64,000 nucleotides of DNA from Bacteroidaceae bacterium (GCA_024401095.1 JAKSLR010000009.1:1-64000), one strand, 5' to 3'. Positions 16,716 through 25,293 are shown, numbered from the stretch's first letter. Translations and numbers: made by a program. Notes: generated from the sequence alone by a model not told the origin.

Positions 16716-16723
16716 CAAAGTTA
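16716..16723 (-). promoter_or_regulatory. -7 promoter box for mntP
   Basis: TAACTTTG followed by CA on the minus strand, 24 bases before the chosen start. Confidence 0.6.
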
Positions 16724-16916
16724 CAATATCCGTATGAAACAACCTAAAGGGCAGTGTATTATTTTAATTCAGGTTGAAAGATTGCGTTTACAGGAACTGC
16801 AAACAAGTCCTTGTTTGTATTTGTGATATTTTATATTTTAGAAAAAGATAAGTTTTGTTGGTCCCAGGTGCAAGATTTTCCATTCCTTTGCATTCTATAA
16901 ATAAAAAACAGACTCG

Positions 16917-17330
16917 ATGAAAAAGTATTTGACTATTTTGTATTTGCTGGTGAGCGGTGCGATGTTCCAGGCCTGTTCCGATGTAGAACTGGGGAATTTA
17001 CAGGGGAATTGGTATGAGTGCTACAATGATCCCGGCTTTTGTATGGACAGCAGTGTAAACTACAAGTTTGAAGGTTCAGAAACGGCAGGTACTGTCATTG
17101 TCACTTCTTATTCTTATCTTGGTGGACCAGAAATAGAAAAAAAACATGTACGTCAAGGAGAATACACCCTTAAAAACGATGTTATTTCTGTTCGTTTTCA
17201 GGGCGATTCAAAGATTACACGCTACAAAGTGGTCAAGCTGAATAGAAACGAGATGGAATGGCAGATGGAGGGCACTAAGTTTTCTAAAAACCAGTATTCT
17301 TCTGAGTATAAGCATTTTTCCAGAGAATAG
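16917..17330 (+). CDS. Small lipoprotein, lipocalin-like
   Basis: 137 residues. Signal peptide with lipobox F-Q-A-C near residue 20, then a small beta-rich domain beginning G-N-W-Y-E-C (as in lipocalin-like DUFs: L-x-G-x-W) and ending with alternating strands (R-Y-K-V-V-K-L-N, M-E-W-Q-M). No family is firmly recognised. A weak -7-like box (TTCCTTTG, 16883-16890) lies upstream. The preceding 130 bases hold an 8-bp inverted repeat (CAAACAAG, 16800-16817) and nothing else I can name. Confidence 0.6.
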   Translation: MKKYLTILYLLVSGAMFQACSDVELGNLQGNWYECYNDPGFCMDSSVNYKFEGSETAGTVIVTSYSYLGGPEIEKKHVRQGEYTLKNDVISVRFQGDSKITRYKVVKLNRNEMEWQMEGTKFSKNQYSSEYKHFSRE

Positions 17331-17383
17331 AAGAAATACGAAAGAATCACTTTAAAAAGTTAGAGACTATTCTGTTATTTTAT

Positions 17384-17391
17384 TAATTTTG
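17384..17391 (+). promoter_or_regulatory. -7 promoter box for the lipoprotein/radical SAM cassette
   Basis: TAATTTTG followed by CATC, 21 bases upstream of the first lipoprotein gene. No other promoter box was seen before the end of the radical SAM gene. Confidence 0.65.
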
Positions 17392-17411
17392 CATCTATAA
17401 ATAATAGTTTT

Positions 17412-17912
17412 ATGATAAAGAATTTCAAGACTTGGTATCGCATCAAATGGAGCTATGTACTTGGCTTGCTCCTAACCCAATTGGGTGTTTCTTCCTGCGG
17501 GATAGAGGAAGACCCATTTAACGGTGGAGGAGATGGTGGTGGATTGTTAATGTATGGTAGTCCACGTGCCGATTATGAGTTGTCAATATCGGTCAAGAAT
17601 GAGGCAGGAAAACCGCTTGCAAACCAGAAGATAATCATAAGGAGGCTGAATGAAAAGATGCAGCCTGCAGAATATACTTACTATCCTTTCTCCTGCGATA
17701 CCGTAATAACCGATTCCGATGGCAGGTATAAAGGTGGCTTGAAGACGATAACTATGAAACATAATTTGCGTGCCGTAGTAAAAGAACCGATAGATACAAG
17801 TCTCAAACCAGATTCTGTGAACATAGAAGTAAAGCAGATCAAGAAAGGAGATGGTGCATGGTATCAGGGGAAATTCAGCGGTAGTGCAGAGATAAAACTA
17901 AAGAAGAAGTAA
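17412..17912 (+). CDS. Radical-SAM-associated putative lipoprotein, copy 1
   Basis: 166 residues. The N-terminus is an unusual signal peptide: K-x-W-Y-R-I-K-W before the hydrophobic stretch and lipobox V-S-S-C at Cys29. A Gly/Asp-rich linker follows, then a beta-sandwich-like domain (S-I-S-V-K-N-E-A-G-K-P-L-A-N-Q-K, resembling carboxypeptidase-regulatory or Ig-like folds), and a conserved basic tail ending K-L-K-K-K. It matches the pattern of lipoproteins annotated as partners of TIGR04133-type radical SAM/SPASM proteins. It is clearly paralogous to the next gene and precedes the radical SAM gene. Function is unknown; it may be the substrate of the enzyme. Confidence 0.75.
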   Translation: MIKNFKTWYRIKWSYVLGLLLTQLGVSSCGIEEDPFNGGGDGGGLLMYGSPRADYELSISVKNEAGKPLANQKIIIRRLNEKMQPAEYTYYPFSCDTVITDSDGRYKGGLKTITMKHNLRAVVKEPIDTSLKPDSVNIEVKQIKKGDGAWYQGKFSGSAEIKLKKK

Positions 17913-17927
17913 AAAACGATAATTTTT

Positions 17928-18407
17928 ATGATTAAGAACTTCAAGGCTTGGTATCGCATTAAGTGGAACTATGTACTAGGATTGTTACTGGCACAGTTGG
18001 GTGTCTCATCTTGCGAAGATATCTTCAATGGTGGAGGAAAGGAAATGTATGGATGCCCCAGTGCTGATTTCTTCTTATCCATATCTGTAAAGGATGATGC
18101 AGGAAAACCACTAGTAAATCAAAAGGTTGTGATTCGACAGCTGGATGGAAACAATCAGGCTCTAGAATCATCCTATAGACCTTTTGGCAGCGATACTGTA
18201 ATGACAAATGAAAAGGGTATCTATGAAGGGGTACTGAATCAATGGTACATAGGAAATTTGCGTGCCGTGGTAAATGAGCCAGTTGATGATACTCTTGCCC
18301 CTGATTCTGTAAACATAGAGATGAAAAAGATCAAGAAAGGTGATGGTGCCTGGTATATGGGAAAGTATTCTGGTAGCGCTGACATTAAGCTCAAGAAGAA
18401 ACAATGA
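17928..18407 (+). CDS. Radical-SAM-associated putative lipoprotein, copy 2
   Basis: 159 residues, paralogue of the preceding gene. The first 29 residues are nearly identical (W-Y-R-I-K-W-x-Y-V-L-G, lipobox V-S-S-C, Cys29), and so is the C-terminal part (D-S-V-N-I-E, I-K-K-G-D-G-A-W-Y, S-G-S-A, K-L-K-K-K), while the middle and the linker differ. The region after the lipobox is shorter than in copy 1 (no Gly repeat). Its stop overlaps the start of the radical SAM gene (ATGA), so translation is probably coupled. The conserved ends and variable middle suggest selection on both anchoring and a tail motif. Confidence 0.75.
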   Translation: MIKNFKAWYRIKWNYVLGLLLAQLGVSSCEDIFNGGGKEMYGCPSADFFLSISVKDDAGKPLVNQKVVIRQLDGNNQALESSYRPFGSDTVMTNEKGIYEGVLNQWYIGNLRAVVNEPVDDTLAPDSVNIEMKKIKKGDGAWYMGKYSGSADIKLKKKQ

Positions 18408-19465
18408 AATTAAAGCAAAAACTTGTTTTTGAAATAGACCGTTTACGTAGAGAAAACCTGAAAGAGTTGCATCCTCTGCGACAACTTTTCTGGGAGTGTA
18501 CTTTACGCTGCAATCTGCATTGTCTTCACTGTGGAAGTGACTGCAAAAACATTGCCACTACTCCCGATATGCCTGCAGAAGATTTCTTGAAAGCCGTGGA
18601 TCAGGTTCTTCCGCATGTGGATCCTCATAAGCTTATGGTCATTATATCCGGTGGAGAGCCGCTGGTGAGAAAAGACTTGGAGGAAGTGGGTAGAGAATTG
18701 CATCGTCGTGAGATGCCTTGGGGCATGGTGAGCAACGGTTTACTTCTTACGCCCGAAAGGCTTCAGAGCTTAATGGCTGCAGGACTTACAGCCATGACCA
18801 TCAGCCTGGATGGCATGGAAGAGGATCATAATTGGATGCGTGGGAATCCTGCTAGCTTTCAGTGTGCTCTAAGAGCCATTTCGTTATTGAGCCAGACCCG
18901 TTTGGCATGGGATGTGGTAACTTGTGTGAATCGCCGCAATGTGAAATACCTTCCAGAGCTCAGGCAGTTGCTTATAGAAGTGGGTGTGAAGCATTGGAGA
19001 TTGTTCACTATCTTTCCTGTGGGACGTGCTAAGGAACATCCCGATTTGCAATTACCGGATGACGATTTCCGTTATCTTTTGGATTTCATTGCCGAAAACA
19101 GAAAACAACCAGACAATCCTATTGAACTACAGTTTGCCTGCGAGGGATTTTTGGGTGATTATGAAGGAAAGGTACGCAACAACCTTTACCAGTGTCATGC
19201 CGGTATAACAGTGGCTTCTGTGTTAATTGACGGCAGTATCTCAGCCTGCACCTCTATCCGCAGCAAGTTCTATCAGGGAAATATCTATCAGGACAATCTA
19301 TGGGAGGTGTGGGAAAATCGTTTTGAAAACTACCGAAACCGTAGTTGGGCTAAGCAAGGAGAATGTGCCGATTGTGACATGTTCCGCTATTGCGAAGGCA
19401 ACGGCATGCACCTGCACGATGAAGAAGGAAAGCTGTTGCTCTGTCACCTCAAACGTTTGAAGTAG
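18404..19465 (+). CDS. Radical SAM/SPASM protein (TIGR04133-like)
   Basis: 353 residues. Radical SAM cluster motif C-N-L-H-C-L-H-C gives Cys36, Cys40 and Cys43; two extra cysteines flank it (Cys32 and Cys47, in W-E-C-T-L-R-C and G-S-D-C). G-G-E-P near residue 87 is the SAM-binding motif. The C-terminal third has a SPASM-type set of cysteines (C-H-A-G, A-C-T-S, G-E-C-A-D-C, Y-C-E-G-N-G, L-L-C-H), which should bind auxiliary Fe-S clusters. SPASM enzymes usually modify peptides or proteins. The gene overlaps the second lipoprotein gene by four bases. The lipoproteins are the obvious candidate targets, but no modification is known to me. Confidence 0.88.
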   Translation: MKLKQKLVFEIDRLRRENLKELHPLRQLFWECTLRCNLHCLHCGSDCKNIATTPDMPAEDFLKAVDQVLPHVDPHKLMVIISGGEPLVRKDLEEVGRELHRREMPWGMVSNGLLLTPERLQSLMAAGLTAMTISLDGMEEDHNWMRGNPASFQCALRAISLLSQTRLAWDVVTCVNRRNVKYLPELRQLLIEVGVKHWRLFTIFPVGRAKEHPDLQLPDDDFRYLLDFIAENRKQPDNPIELQFACEGFLGDYEGKVRNNLYQCHAGITVASVLIDGSISACTSIRSKFYQGNIYQDNLWEVWENRFENYRNRSWAKQGECADCDMFRYCEGNGMHLHDEEGKLLLCHLKRLK

Positions 19466-19470
19466 TCTTG

Positions 19471-19506
19471 AAGGACTAGTCCCTAAGGCGTTAAGGACTA
19501 ATCCTT
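19471..19506. repeat. Two small palindromes after the radical SAM gene
   Basis: Two related hairpins, AAGGACTAGTCCCT (19471-19484) and AAGGACTAATCCTT (19493-19506), sit between converging genes. They may act as a bidirectional terminator, though no T run follows directly. A related style of tandem palindrome occurs at 57468-57529. Confidence 0.45.
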
Positions 19507-19512
19507 CCCAGT

Positions 19513-19701
19513 TTATCGTTTCTCCGGCATTATTAAAGCCAGGATAATGTACAGCAGCAGGCCAGGGAAGGCAGCGCTAAAGAATGAAAGGAGTACATAT
19601 CCGACTCTTACCAATGTAGGGTCAAGGTCAAAGTATTCTGCAATTCCTGCACATACACCGCAAAGGGTCTTGTTGTTTGATTTAGTAAGTTTCTTTTCCA
19701 T
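19513..19701 (-). CDS. PspC domain protein
   Basis: 62 residues covering one PspC domain: K-T-L-C-G-V-C-A-G-I-A-E-Y-F-D-L-D-P-T-L-V-R-V followed by one membrane helix ending in M-P-E-K. Stand-alone PspC proteins of this size are common in Bacteroidetes and are linked to envelope stress only by homology to phage-shock PspC. It is monocistronic with its own promoter box. Confidence 0.9.
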   Translation of the reverse strand: MEKKLTKSNNKTLCGVCAGIAEYFDLDPTLVRVGYVLLSFFSAAFPGLLLYIILALIMPEKR

Positions 19702-19737
19702 ATTCCTTATTTTTATAGTTATTCATGTTCTGTATTG

Positions 19738-19745
19738 CAAATATA
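19738..19745 (-). promoter_or_regulatory. -7 promoter box for the PspC gene
   Basis: TATATTTG followed by CA on the minus strand, 36 bases before the ATG. Confidence 0.55.
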
Positions 19746-19862
19746 GCTAGAAAAAGAACAGGATTGAGCAAATTTGCAATGTTTTTTTACTTCTTGTCCG
19801 TTTGAAGACGGCTTTTTCTAGAAATGTTGCAATGAACATTCATGGATATTCGGAAATTTGAT

Positions 19863-19870
19863 TATTTTTG
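19863..19870 (+). promoter_or_regulatory. -7 promoter box upstream of the 19896 gene and ribD
   Basis: TATTTTTG followed by CAACC, 25 bases before the ATG of the hypothetical gene that precedes ribD. Confidence 0.55.
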
Positions 19871-19895
19871 CAACCATAAGAAAAACTAGAAGACT

Positions 19896-20303
19896 ATGTA
19901 TACTCAGACACTTACTGCAGATCAGATGAAACATCTAAGAGAACTGGGCATCGATACCAATGACGCTACACTGGTTCATGTGGACATTGACCAGAGCGAT
20001 CTCTCTATGGCCTATATGGGCAATAATACTTTTATGAAGAAGACCGATTATTCCAAGACATTGGTAGATAATGGTTTGGCCTATTATGTCTATACCCTTC
20101 AGGATGTGTTGGAACATCTCCCTAAAAAGATTTATGCAGAAGAGGTTTATAGTCTGAGCATCACTCCAGTAAGTAGCCGTTTGTGGAACATTACTTATAC
20201 CTGCATCAAGGATGAGGGTGAGGAAACCCTACGTTCTTTTGCTTCTTCACTGATGGATGCAGCCTACAAAATGTTGTGCTACACCAAGATGAACCATTAT
20301 TAA
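19896..20303 (+). CDS. Conserved-looking hypothetical protein
   Basis: 135 residues, no signal peptide or membrane helix. The sequence is soluble-protein-like with a mixed alpha/beta pattern (L-T-A-D-Q-M-K-H-L-R-E-L-G-I, Y-A-E-E-V-Y-S-L-S-I-T-P, and a C-terminal amphipathic helix S-L-M-D-A-A-Y-K-M-L). I do not recognise a family. It has its own promoter box and ends 15 bases before ribD, so it may be cotranscribed with ribD-ribE. Codon use looks like the neighbours. Confidence 0.75.
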   Translation: MYTQTLTADQMKHLRELGIDTNDATLVHVDIDQSDLSMAYMGNNTFMKKTDYSKTLVDNGLAYYVYTLQDVLEHLPKKIYAEEVYSLSITPVSSRLWNITYTCIKDEGEETLRSFASSLMDAAYKMLCYTKMNHY

Positions 20304-20318
20304 TAGGTTCATGCTTTC

Positions 20319-21434
20319 ATGATTTCTTTGGAAGATATCCTTTTCATGCGTCAGGCCATGCAGTTGGCGCAACGAGGTGAGGGTGCAGTAAACCCGAATC
20401 CTTTGGTGGGCGCCTTGGTGGTGCGCGATGGTCGTGTGATAGCACAAGGGTATCATGCGCGTTATGGTGACCTGCATGCTGAACGCAATGCTTTCCGTGA
20501 CGCCGATGCTAGGGGAATAGATTGTCATGGGGCCACCATGTACGTGACGCTTGAACCTTGCTGTCACCATGGGCATCAGCCACCTTGTACACAGGCCGTG
20601 ATGGAACATGCCATTGGCCGCGTGGTGGTTGGTCTTCTGGATCCCAATCCGTTAGTGGCAGGTAAAGGCTTGGAAATACTTCGTGCAGCGGGTATCAAAG
20701 TGGAAATGATTCACGATGTACCAGACGGTCAGAAGGTAGAGGAAGAGCTTCGCTATCAAAATCGTGTATTTCTGAAATATATTACTCAACAAATGCCGTG
20801 GGTGGTGGCAAAATGGGCCATGACACTCGACGGAAAGATTGCTGCGCATACGGGTGACAGCAAATGGGTTTCTTGTGAAGCTTCTCGCCAGTATGTACAC
20901 CAGATGCGTCATGCTCTGAAGGGTATCCTCTGTGGAATAGGAACTGTACTTGCCGACGATCCGATGCTGAATTGCCGGCTGGAAGGAAATCCGCGTCAAC
21001 CTATCCGTATGGTAGTTGATAGAAAACTCCGTATTCCTTTAGATAGTCAGCTGGTGAAAACGGCTCGTGTCTATCGTACCATCGTGGCTCATGCACCAGG
21101 GGCAGATGAATCAAAGCTGTCGTCCTTAAAGGAAGCGGGTGTGGAATGTTGGTGTCATGAATCACTTTCTGAACTGCTGCATAAGGCCGCTGCTGAGAAG
21201 ATAGATGGTATCTTGCTGGAAGGTGGAGGTATCTTGAATGAATCTTTCCTGAAGGAAGGACTGGTAGATGAAGTGGTAGCTTTTGTGGCACCGAAGTTGA
21301 TAGGTGGTGCGCAGGCTAAGACTCCTGTAGAAGGAGAGGGCTTTGCACGTATGGCAGAAGCTGTGAAGTTGGGGCAGGTTCGGACTCAACAGTTGGGAGA
21401 GGATATTTTAATTGGCGGAATTGTACAAAGATAA
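20319..21434 (+). CDS. ribD: Bifunctional riboflavin deaminase/reductase RibD
   Basis: 371 residues. N-terminal deaminase with zinc site H-A-E-R-N-A and P-C-C-H-H-G-H-Q-P-P-C near residues 50-90; N-P-N-P-L-V-G-A-L-V typical of RibD; C-terminal reductase with K-W-A-M-T-L-D-G-K-I-A and the G-I-G-T-V-L-A-D-D-P-M-L-N segment. It carries out deamination and side-chain reduction of the GTP-derived pyrimidine in riboflavin synthesis. An alternative ATG lies at 20346 but would shorten the N-terminus. ribE follows four bases after the stop. Confidence 0.95.
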   Translation: MISLEDILFMRQAMQLAQRGEGAVNPNPLVGALVVRDGRVIAQGYHARYGDLHAERNAFRDADARGIDCHGATMYVTLEPCCHHGHQPPCTQAVMEHAIGRVVVGLLDPNPLVAGKGLEILRAAGIKVEMIHDVPDGQKVEEELRYQNRVFLKYITQQMPWVVAKWAMTLDGKIAAHTGDSKWVSCEASRQYVHQMRHALKGILCGIGTVLADDPMLNCRLEGNPRQPIRMVVDRKLRIPLDSQLVKTARVYRTIVAHAPGADESKLSSLKEAGVECWCHESLSELLHKAAAEKIDGILLEGGGILNESFLKEGLVDEVVAFVAPKLIGGAQAKTPVEGEGFARMAEAVKLGQVRTQQLGEDILIGGIVQR

Positions 21435-21438
21435 GTAT

Positions 21439-22089
21439 ATGTTTACAGGTATTATAGAAGAGGTCGGAAAGGTTAAGGGCATTCGTCCGGGATCCAGCAG
21501 TTTTACGCTGGAGGTAGAGGCAGAAAAGGTATTGGAAGGTACTGTGGTGGGCGATAGTATTGCCACAAACGGGGTATGCCTGACTGTAACAAGCCTTACG
21601 GGTACTGGATTTACTGCTGATGTAATGCCAGAAACAGTACGTCGTACTTCACTTGGAGAACTCAAGGCAGGAAGTCCGGTGAATCTGGAGAGAGCACTTC
21701 AGCTAAGTAGCCGCTTGGGAGGACATTTGGTTTCTGGTCATATAGATGGAACAGGAAGAGTCTCTCATCTCAAGAAAGATGACAATGCCGTGTGGATGAC
21801 CATAGAATGCAGTTCCTCATTATTGCATTATATTATAGAAAAAGGTAGTATTACCATTCAGGGGGTAAGCCTGACGGTGGCACAGGTGGATAGCCACAGC
21901 TTCAGTGTTTCGCTAATTCCACATACACAGGAGGTGACAACACTCCATACATTGAAGGTGGGTGATCAGGTGAATCTGGAGAATGATGTAATTGCCAAAT
22001 ACGTAGAAAAACTACTTCTCCCCCAGCCATCGGAAGATGAAAAAATGGCCAAATATAAAGAATTCTTTGGCAATCCCTTGCGTAGCTAA
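21439..22089 (+). CDS. ribE: Riboflavin synthase (alpha chain)
   Basis: 216 residues made of two similar lumazine-binding halves, the usual design: M-F-T-G-I-I-E-E-V-G-K-V at the start, A-T-N-G-V-C-L-T-V in the first half and T-I-Q-G-V-S-L-T-V in the second, with G-H-L-V-S-G-H-I-D-G between. It dismutates two 6,7-dimethyl-8-ribityllumazine molecules to riboflavin. The ATG at 21439 gives the canonical M-F-T-G start; an in-frame ATG at 21412 lies inside ribD. Confidence 0.96.
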   Translation: MFTGIIEEVGKVKGIRPGSSSFTLEVEAEKVLEGTVVGDSIATNGVCLTVTSLTGTGFTADVMPETVRRTSLGELKAGSPVNLERALQLSSRLGGHLVSGHIDGTGRVSHLKKDDNAVWMTIECSSSLLHYIIEKGSITIQGVSLTVAQVDSHSFSVSLIPHTQEVTTLHTLKVGDQVNLENDVIAKYVEKLLLPQPSEDEKMAKYKEFFGNPLRS

Positions 22090-22100
22090 AGGGAAAACGC

Positions 22101-22108
22101 TACCTTAG
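22101..22108 (+). promoter_or_regulatory. Possible -7 box just upstream of the FMN riboswitch
   Basis: TACCTTAG followed by CACCC differs from TAnnTTTG at one base and lies 10-15 bases before the riboswitch. It may give ribBA its own transcript. Confidence 0.4.
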
Positions 22109-22117
22109 CACCCGTAA

Positions 22118-22244
22118 TTCTTCAGGGCGGGGTGTAATTCCCCACCGGCGGTATAGCCCGCGAGTTGAAATGATTAGTTTTGTCATGGATACATGAACCG
22201 GTGTAATTCCGGTGCCGACGGTATAGTCCGGATGGTAGAAGAGT
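22118..22244 (+). promoter_or_regulatory. FMN riboswitch (RFN element)
   Basis: The conserved RFN blocks are all visible: TTCAGGGCGGGGTG and AATTCCCCACCGGCGGTA at 22120-22153, GCCCGCGAG, then ATGAACCGGTG, AATTCCGGTGCCGACGGTA, and GTCCGGATGGTAGAAGAG ending at 22243. The domain binds FMN and controls the downstream gene. It lies inside the riboflavin cluster, between ribE and ribBA, so it should regulate ribBA-ribH rather than ribD-ribE. Confidence 0.96.
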
Positions 22245-22293
22245 TGTTGGAATAGGGAGCCGCAGTATACTTTGGGCTACTTATGTCATGACA

Positions 22294-22326
22294 CGTCCTG
22301 GAGCAAACCGCTTTAGGACATTTTTT
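22294..22326 (+). terminator. ribBA: Riboswitch-linked terminator ending at the ribBA start
   Basis: GTCCT (22295-22299) pairs with AGGAC (22315-22319), with partial pairing of AGC and GCT inside, followed by six Ts (22321-22326). The ribBA ATG comes immediately after the T run. This is the expected expression platform of the FMN riboswitch: terminator on when FMN is bound. Confidence 0.8.
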
Positions 22327-23583
22327 ATGGAAAAAATCAAGTTGAATACTATCGATGAGGCCTTAGAGGCTTTGAGATTAGGCCAGTGTATTCTGGTAGT
22401 AGATGACCCAGACAGAGAGAATGAGGGTGATCTGATTTGTGCTGCTGAATTTGCAACTACCGAGAATGTGAATCTGATGGCTTCTGCAGCCAAGGGCCTT
22501 ATTTGTATGCCGATGAGTAAGGTAATGTGTGAGAAACTGAATCTTCCACAGATGGTGACCGACAATGGTGACAATCACATGACAGCGTTTACCGTGAGCA
22601 TTGACCATATCTCTACTTCTACTGGTATTTCTGCTGTGGAGCGAGGGGTAACTGCACGTGCGTGTGTGGAAGATAATGCTAAGCCATCCGATTTTCGTCG
22701 CCCAGGCCATATGTTCCCACTTCAGGCACGCGAGGGTGGTGTGCTGGTTCGTTCTGGTCATACCGAAGCTACTGTAGATCTTTGCCGTCTGGCAGGTTTG
22801 AAAGAATGTGGACTCTGCTGTGAGATCATGCGCGAGGATGGTACCATGATGCGTACTAAGGAGCTGGTAGAGTTTGCCAAGGAGAAAGGATTGGTCATGA
22901 TCTGTATTGCCGACCTCATAGCATATCGCCGTCGTACAGAAAAGCTTATTGAACAGGTTACTGTGGCAGATCTTCCTACGAAATATGGAACCTTTAAGTC
23001 ATACGGCTATGTGAATAACATAACCGGTGAACATCATGTAGCGTTGGTCAAGGGTGACATCACCACTGATGAACCTGTGCTTTGCCGTGTACATTCAGAG
23101 TGCCTTACCGGTGATGCTTTTGGCTCTTTGCGTTGCGATTGCGGTGAACAGTTGGCTGAGGCCCTTCGCCGAATAGAAGAAAGAGGTCGGGGAGTATTGT
23201 TGTACCTCCGTCAGGAAGGTCGTGGTATAGGTTTGATAAACAAGCTCCGTGCCTATCATCTTCAGGATCAGGGCATGGATACTGTAGAGGCAAATCTGGC
23301 TCTTGGTTTTGCTGCCGATCTTCGTGAGTATGGTACTGGTGCTTCTATACTGTCAGACCTTGGTGTACATGATCTTATTCTCATGACTAATAACCCGCTT
23401 AAGATTCAGGGTCTGGATGGCTTTGGCTTGAAGGTGGTAGGTAGAGAACCGATAGAAATGACTTGCAACGAAAAAGATGAATACTACATGTATACCAAGT
23501 ATTCAAAAATGGGTCATCTGCTTCATGTAAAAGATGTAAAGAATGTGATTGCCCGTCACGAAAGTCAATTGAAAACAAAATAA
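22327..23583 (+). CDS. ribBA: Bifunctional 3,4-dihydroxy-2-butanone-4-phosphate synthase/GTP cyclohydrolase II
   Basis: 418 residues. N-terminal RibB domain with [11 protein letters not shown] near residue 25 and P-G-H-x-F-P-L-x-A-R-E-G-G-V; C-terminal RibA with the zinc site [14 protein letters not shown] and R-Q-E-G-R-G-I-G-L. It supplies both precursors of riboflavin synthesis. The ATG at 22327 is preferred over one at 22288, which falls upstream of and would read through the riboswitch terminator hairpin. Confidence 0.96.
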   Translation: MEKIKLNTIDEALEALRLGQCILVVDDPDRENEGDLICAAEFATTENVNLMASAAKGLICMPMSKVMCEKLNLPQMVTDNGDNHMTAFTVSIDHISTSTGISAVERGVTARACVEDNAKPSDFRRPGHMFPLQAREGGVLVRSGHTEATVDLCRLAGLKECGLCCEIMREDGTMMRTKELVEFAKEKGLVMICIADLIAYRRRTEKLIEQVTVADLPTKYGTFKSYGYVNNITGEHHVALVKGDITTDEPVLCRVHSECLTGDAFGSLRCDCGEQLAEALRRIEERGRGVLLYLRQEGRGIGLINKLRAYHLQDQGMDTVEANLALGFAADLREYGTGASILSDLGVHDLILMTNNPLKIQGLDGFGLKVVGREPIEMTCNEKDEYYMYTKYSKMGHLLHVKDVKNVIARHESQLKTK

Positions 23584-23594
23584 ATAAATACAAT

Positions 23595-24056
23595 ATGAAA
23601 GTTTTAGAAGGACAGTTGCTGGCACAGGGCCAGAAGATAGGCATTGTTGCCTCACGTTTCAATGATTTTATTGTTTCTCACCTGGTGGCAGGCGCAGAGG
23701 ATTGCTTTGTCCGTCACGGTGGCAATACCGAGGACTTGACACTTGCATTTGTCCCAGGCGCTTTTGAAATTCCATTGATTGCCCAGAAGATGGCAGAGAG
23801 TGGAAAGTTTGATGCTGTTGTCTGCGTGGGTGCAATTATTCGTGGAGCAACTCCTCATTTTGACATGGTTGCCAATGAAAGTGCCAAGGGCATTGCTGCT
23901 GCCAGTATGAAGAGTGGTATTCCTGTAACCAATGGAATATTGACAACCGATAGCATAGAACAGGCTGTAGAACGTGCTGGTACTAAGGCTGGCAACAAGG
24001 GTGCCGATGCCATGATCTCTGCTATTGAGATGATAAACCTTGCTAAGCAGTTCTAA
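23595..24056 (+). CDS. ribH: 6,7-dimethyl-8-ribityllumazine synthase
   Basis: 153 residues, typical length. Recognisable segments: [31 protein letters not shown] containing the catalytic His, and P-V-T-N-G-I-L-T. It forms lumazine from the RibBA and RibD products and assembles as an oligomeric shell. It lies 11 bases after ribBA, under the same riboswitch control. Confidence 0.96.
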   Translation: MKVLEGQLLAQGQKIGIVASRFNDFIVSHLVAGAEDCFVRHGGNTEDLTLAFVPGAFEIPLIAQKMAESGKFDAVVCVGAIIRGATPHFDMVANESAKGIAAASMKSGIPVTNGILTTDSIEQAVERAGTKAGNKGADAMISAIEMINLAKQF

Positions 24057-24064
24057 ATATAAAG

Positions 24065-25264
24065 ATGCTAAAAGGAAAAACTATTCTTCTGGGTGTAAGT
24101 GGTAGTATTGCTGCTTATAAGATGGCTAATCTGGCTTCTATGTTGGTAAAGTTGCATGCCGATGTGCATGTGCTGATGACAAAGAATGCATGTCAGTTCA
24201 TTACCCCTGTTACTTTTGAAACCCTTACAGGGCACAAATGCCTAATAGATACGTTTGACCGTAATTTTGAATTTCAGGTTGAACACGTATCACTTGCAAA
24301 GAAAGCAGATTTGTTCTTGATAGCACCAGCTACTGCGAATGTAATTGGAAAGATTGCTTCCGGTATTTGTGATGATATGCTTACAACTACGGTCATGGCT
24401 TGCAAGGCACCTAAGCTTGTTGCGCCTGCCATGAATACGCAGATGTGGGAAAATCCAATTCTTCAGGACAATCTAAAGAAACTTTTGCATTATGGCTATC
24501 TGCTCATTCAACCTGCAGCTGGGAGATTAGCCTGTGGTGATACAGGTAGCGGTAAGCTTCCTTCCGAAGAGGTGCTATTGCAACAGATCTTGTTGCAAGT
24601 GGCCCTTCCACATGATTTAGCAGGAAAGCGTGTTCTCTTGACTGCAGGCCCGACCCGCGAAGCGATAGACCCAGTTCGGTTTATCACTAATCATTCCACA
24701 GGCAAGATGGGATATGCCTTGGCAAAGATGGCCTGCCTTCGTGGTGCAGATGTCACTCTTGTTTCAGGACCTGTGAACATAGCTGCTTTCCCTGGGGTAG
24801 AGGTGATTCCTGTCTCTTCGGCAGAAGATATGTTCCAGGCTGTTAAAGCCCGCTATGAAACACAGGATATCCTGATTCTGAGCAGTGCTGTGGCTGATTA
24901 TACACCGGTAGAGTATCATGAACAGAAGACAAAAAAGGCTGATGCAGACATGTCTCTTCCGTTGAAGCGTACGCAGGACATTCTGAAATTCCTTGGTGAG
25001 CACAGAAAGGATGGTCAGGTACTTGTTGGTTTCTCTATGGAAACAGAGAAATTAATAGCCAATTCTACTGCGAAGCTTGAGAGGAAGAATGCGGATCTTA
25101 TCTGTGCCAACTCTATCAGTACAGGAAAGACTGGTTTTGGGGTAGATACCAACCAGGTAACTATGATTAGTCGTACAGATGTTCATGAATTACCTTTGTG
25201 CAGCAAGGAAGAAACTGCAAATTATATTTTGGATGAAATTCTGCTCTTGAACAACAAACAATAA
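24065..25264 (+). CDS. coaBC: Phosphopantothenoylcysteine decarboxylase/synthase CoaBC
   Basis: 399 residues. N-terminal flavoprotein decarboxylase (L-G-V-S-G-S-I-A-A-Y-K, the catalytic-site A-P-A-M-N-T-Q-M-W, and A-C-G-D-T-G-S-G) and C-terminal synthetase (T-A-G-P-T-R-E-A-I-D-P-V-R-F-I-T-N-H-S-T-G-K-M-G, split here as two adjoining motifs). It carries out two steps of coenzyme A synthesis. It uses FMN, which fits its place right after ribH in the FMN-regulated unit, eight bases apart. Confidence 0.95.
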   Translation: MLKGKTILLGVSGSIAAYKMANLASMLVKLHADVHVLMTKNACQFITPVTFETLTGHKCLIDTFDRNFEFQVEHVSLAKKADLFLIAPATANVIGKIASGICDDMLTTTVMACKAPKLVAPAMNTQMWENPILQDNLKKLLHYGYLLIQPAAGRLACGDTGSGKLPSEEVLLQQILLQVALPHDLAGKRVLLTAGPTREAIDPVRFITNHSTGKMGYALAKMACLRGADVTLVSGPVNIAAFPGVEVIPVSSAEDMFQAVKARYETQDILILSSAVADYTPVEYHEQKTKKADADMSLPLKRTQDILKFLGEHRKDGQVLVGFSMETEKLIANSTAKLERKNADLICANSISTGKTGFGVDTNQVTMISRTDVHELPLCSKEETANYILDEILLLNNKQ

Positions 25265-25293
25265 AGAAAAAATATTAACTAAAACCTTTAACC

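Noticed and set aside
22288..22326. Upstream ATG for ribBA
   Set aside because: It lies in the terminator hairpin of the FMN riboswitch; homologues begin at the M-E-K after the T run.
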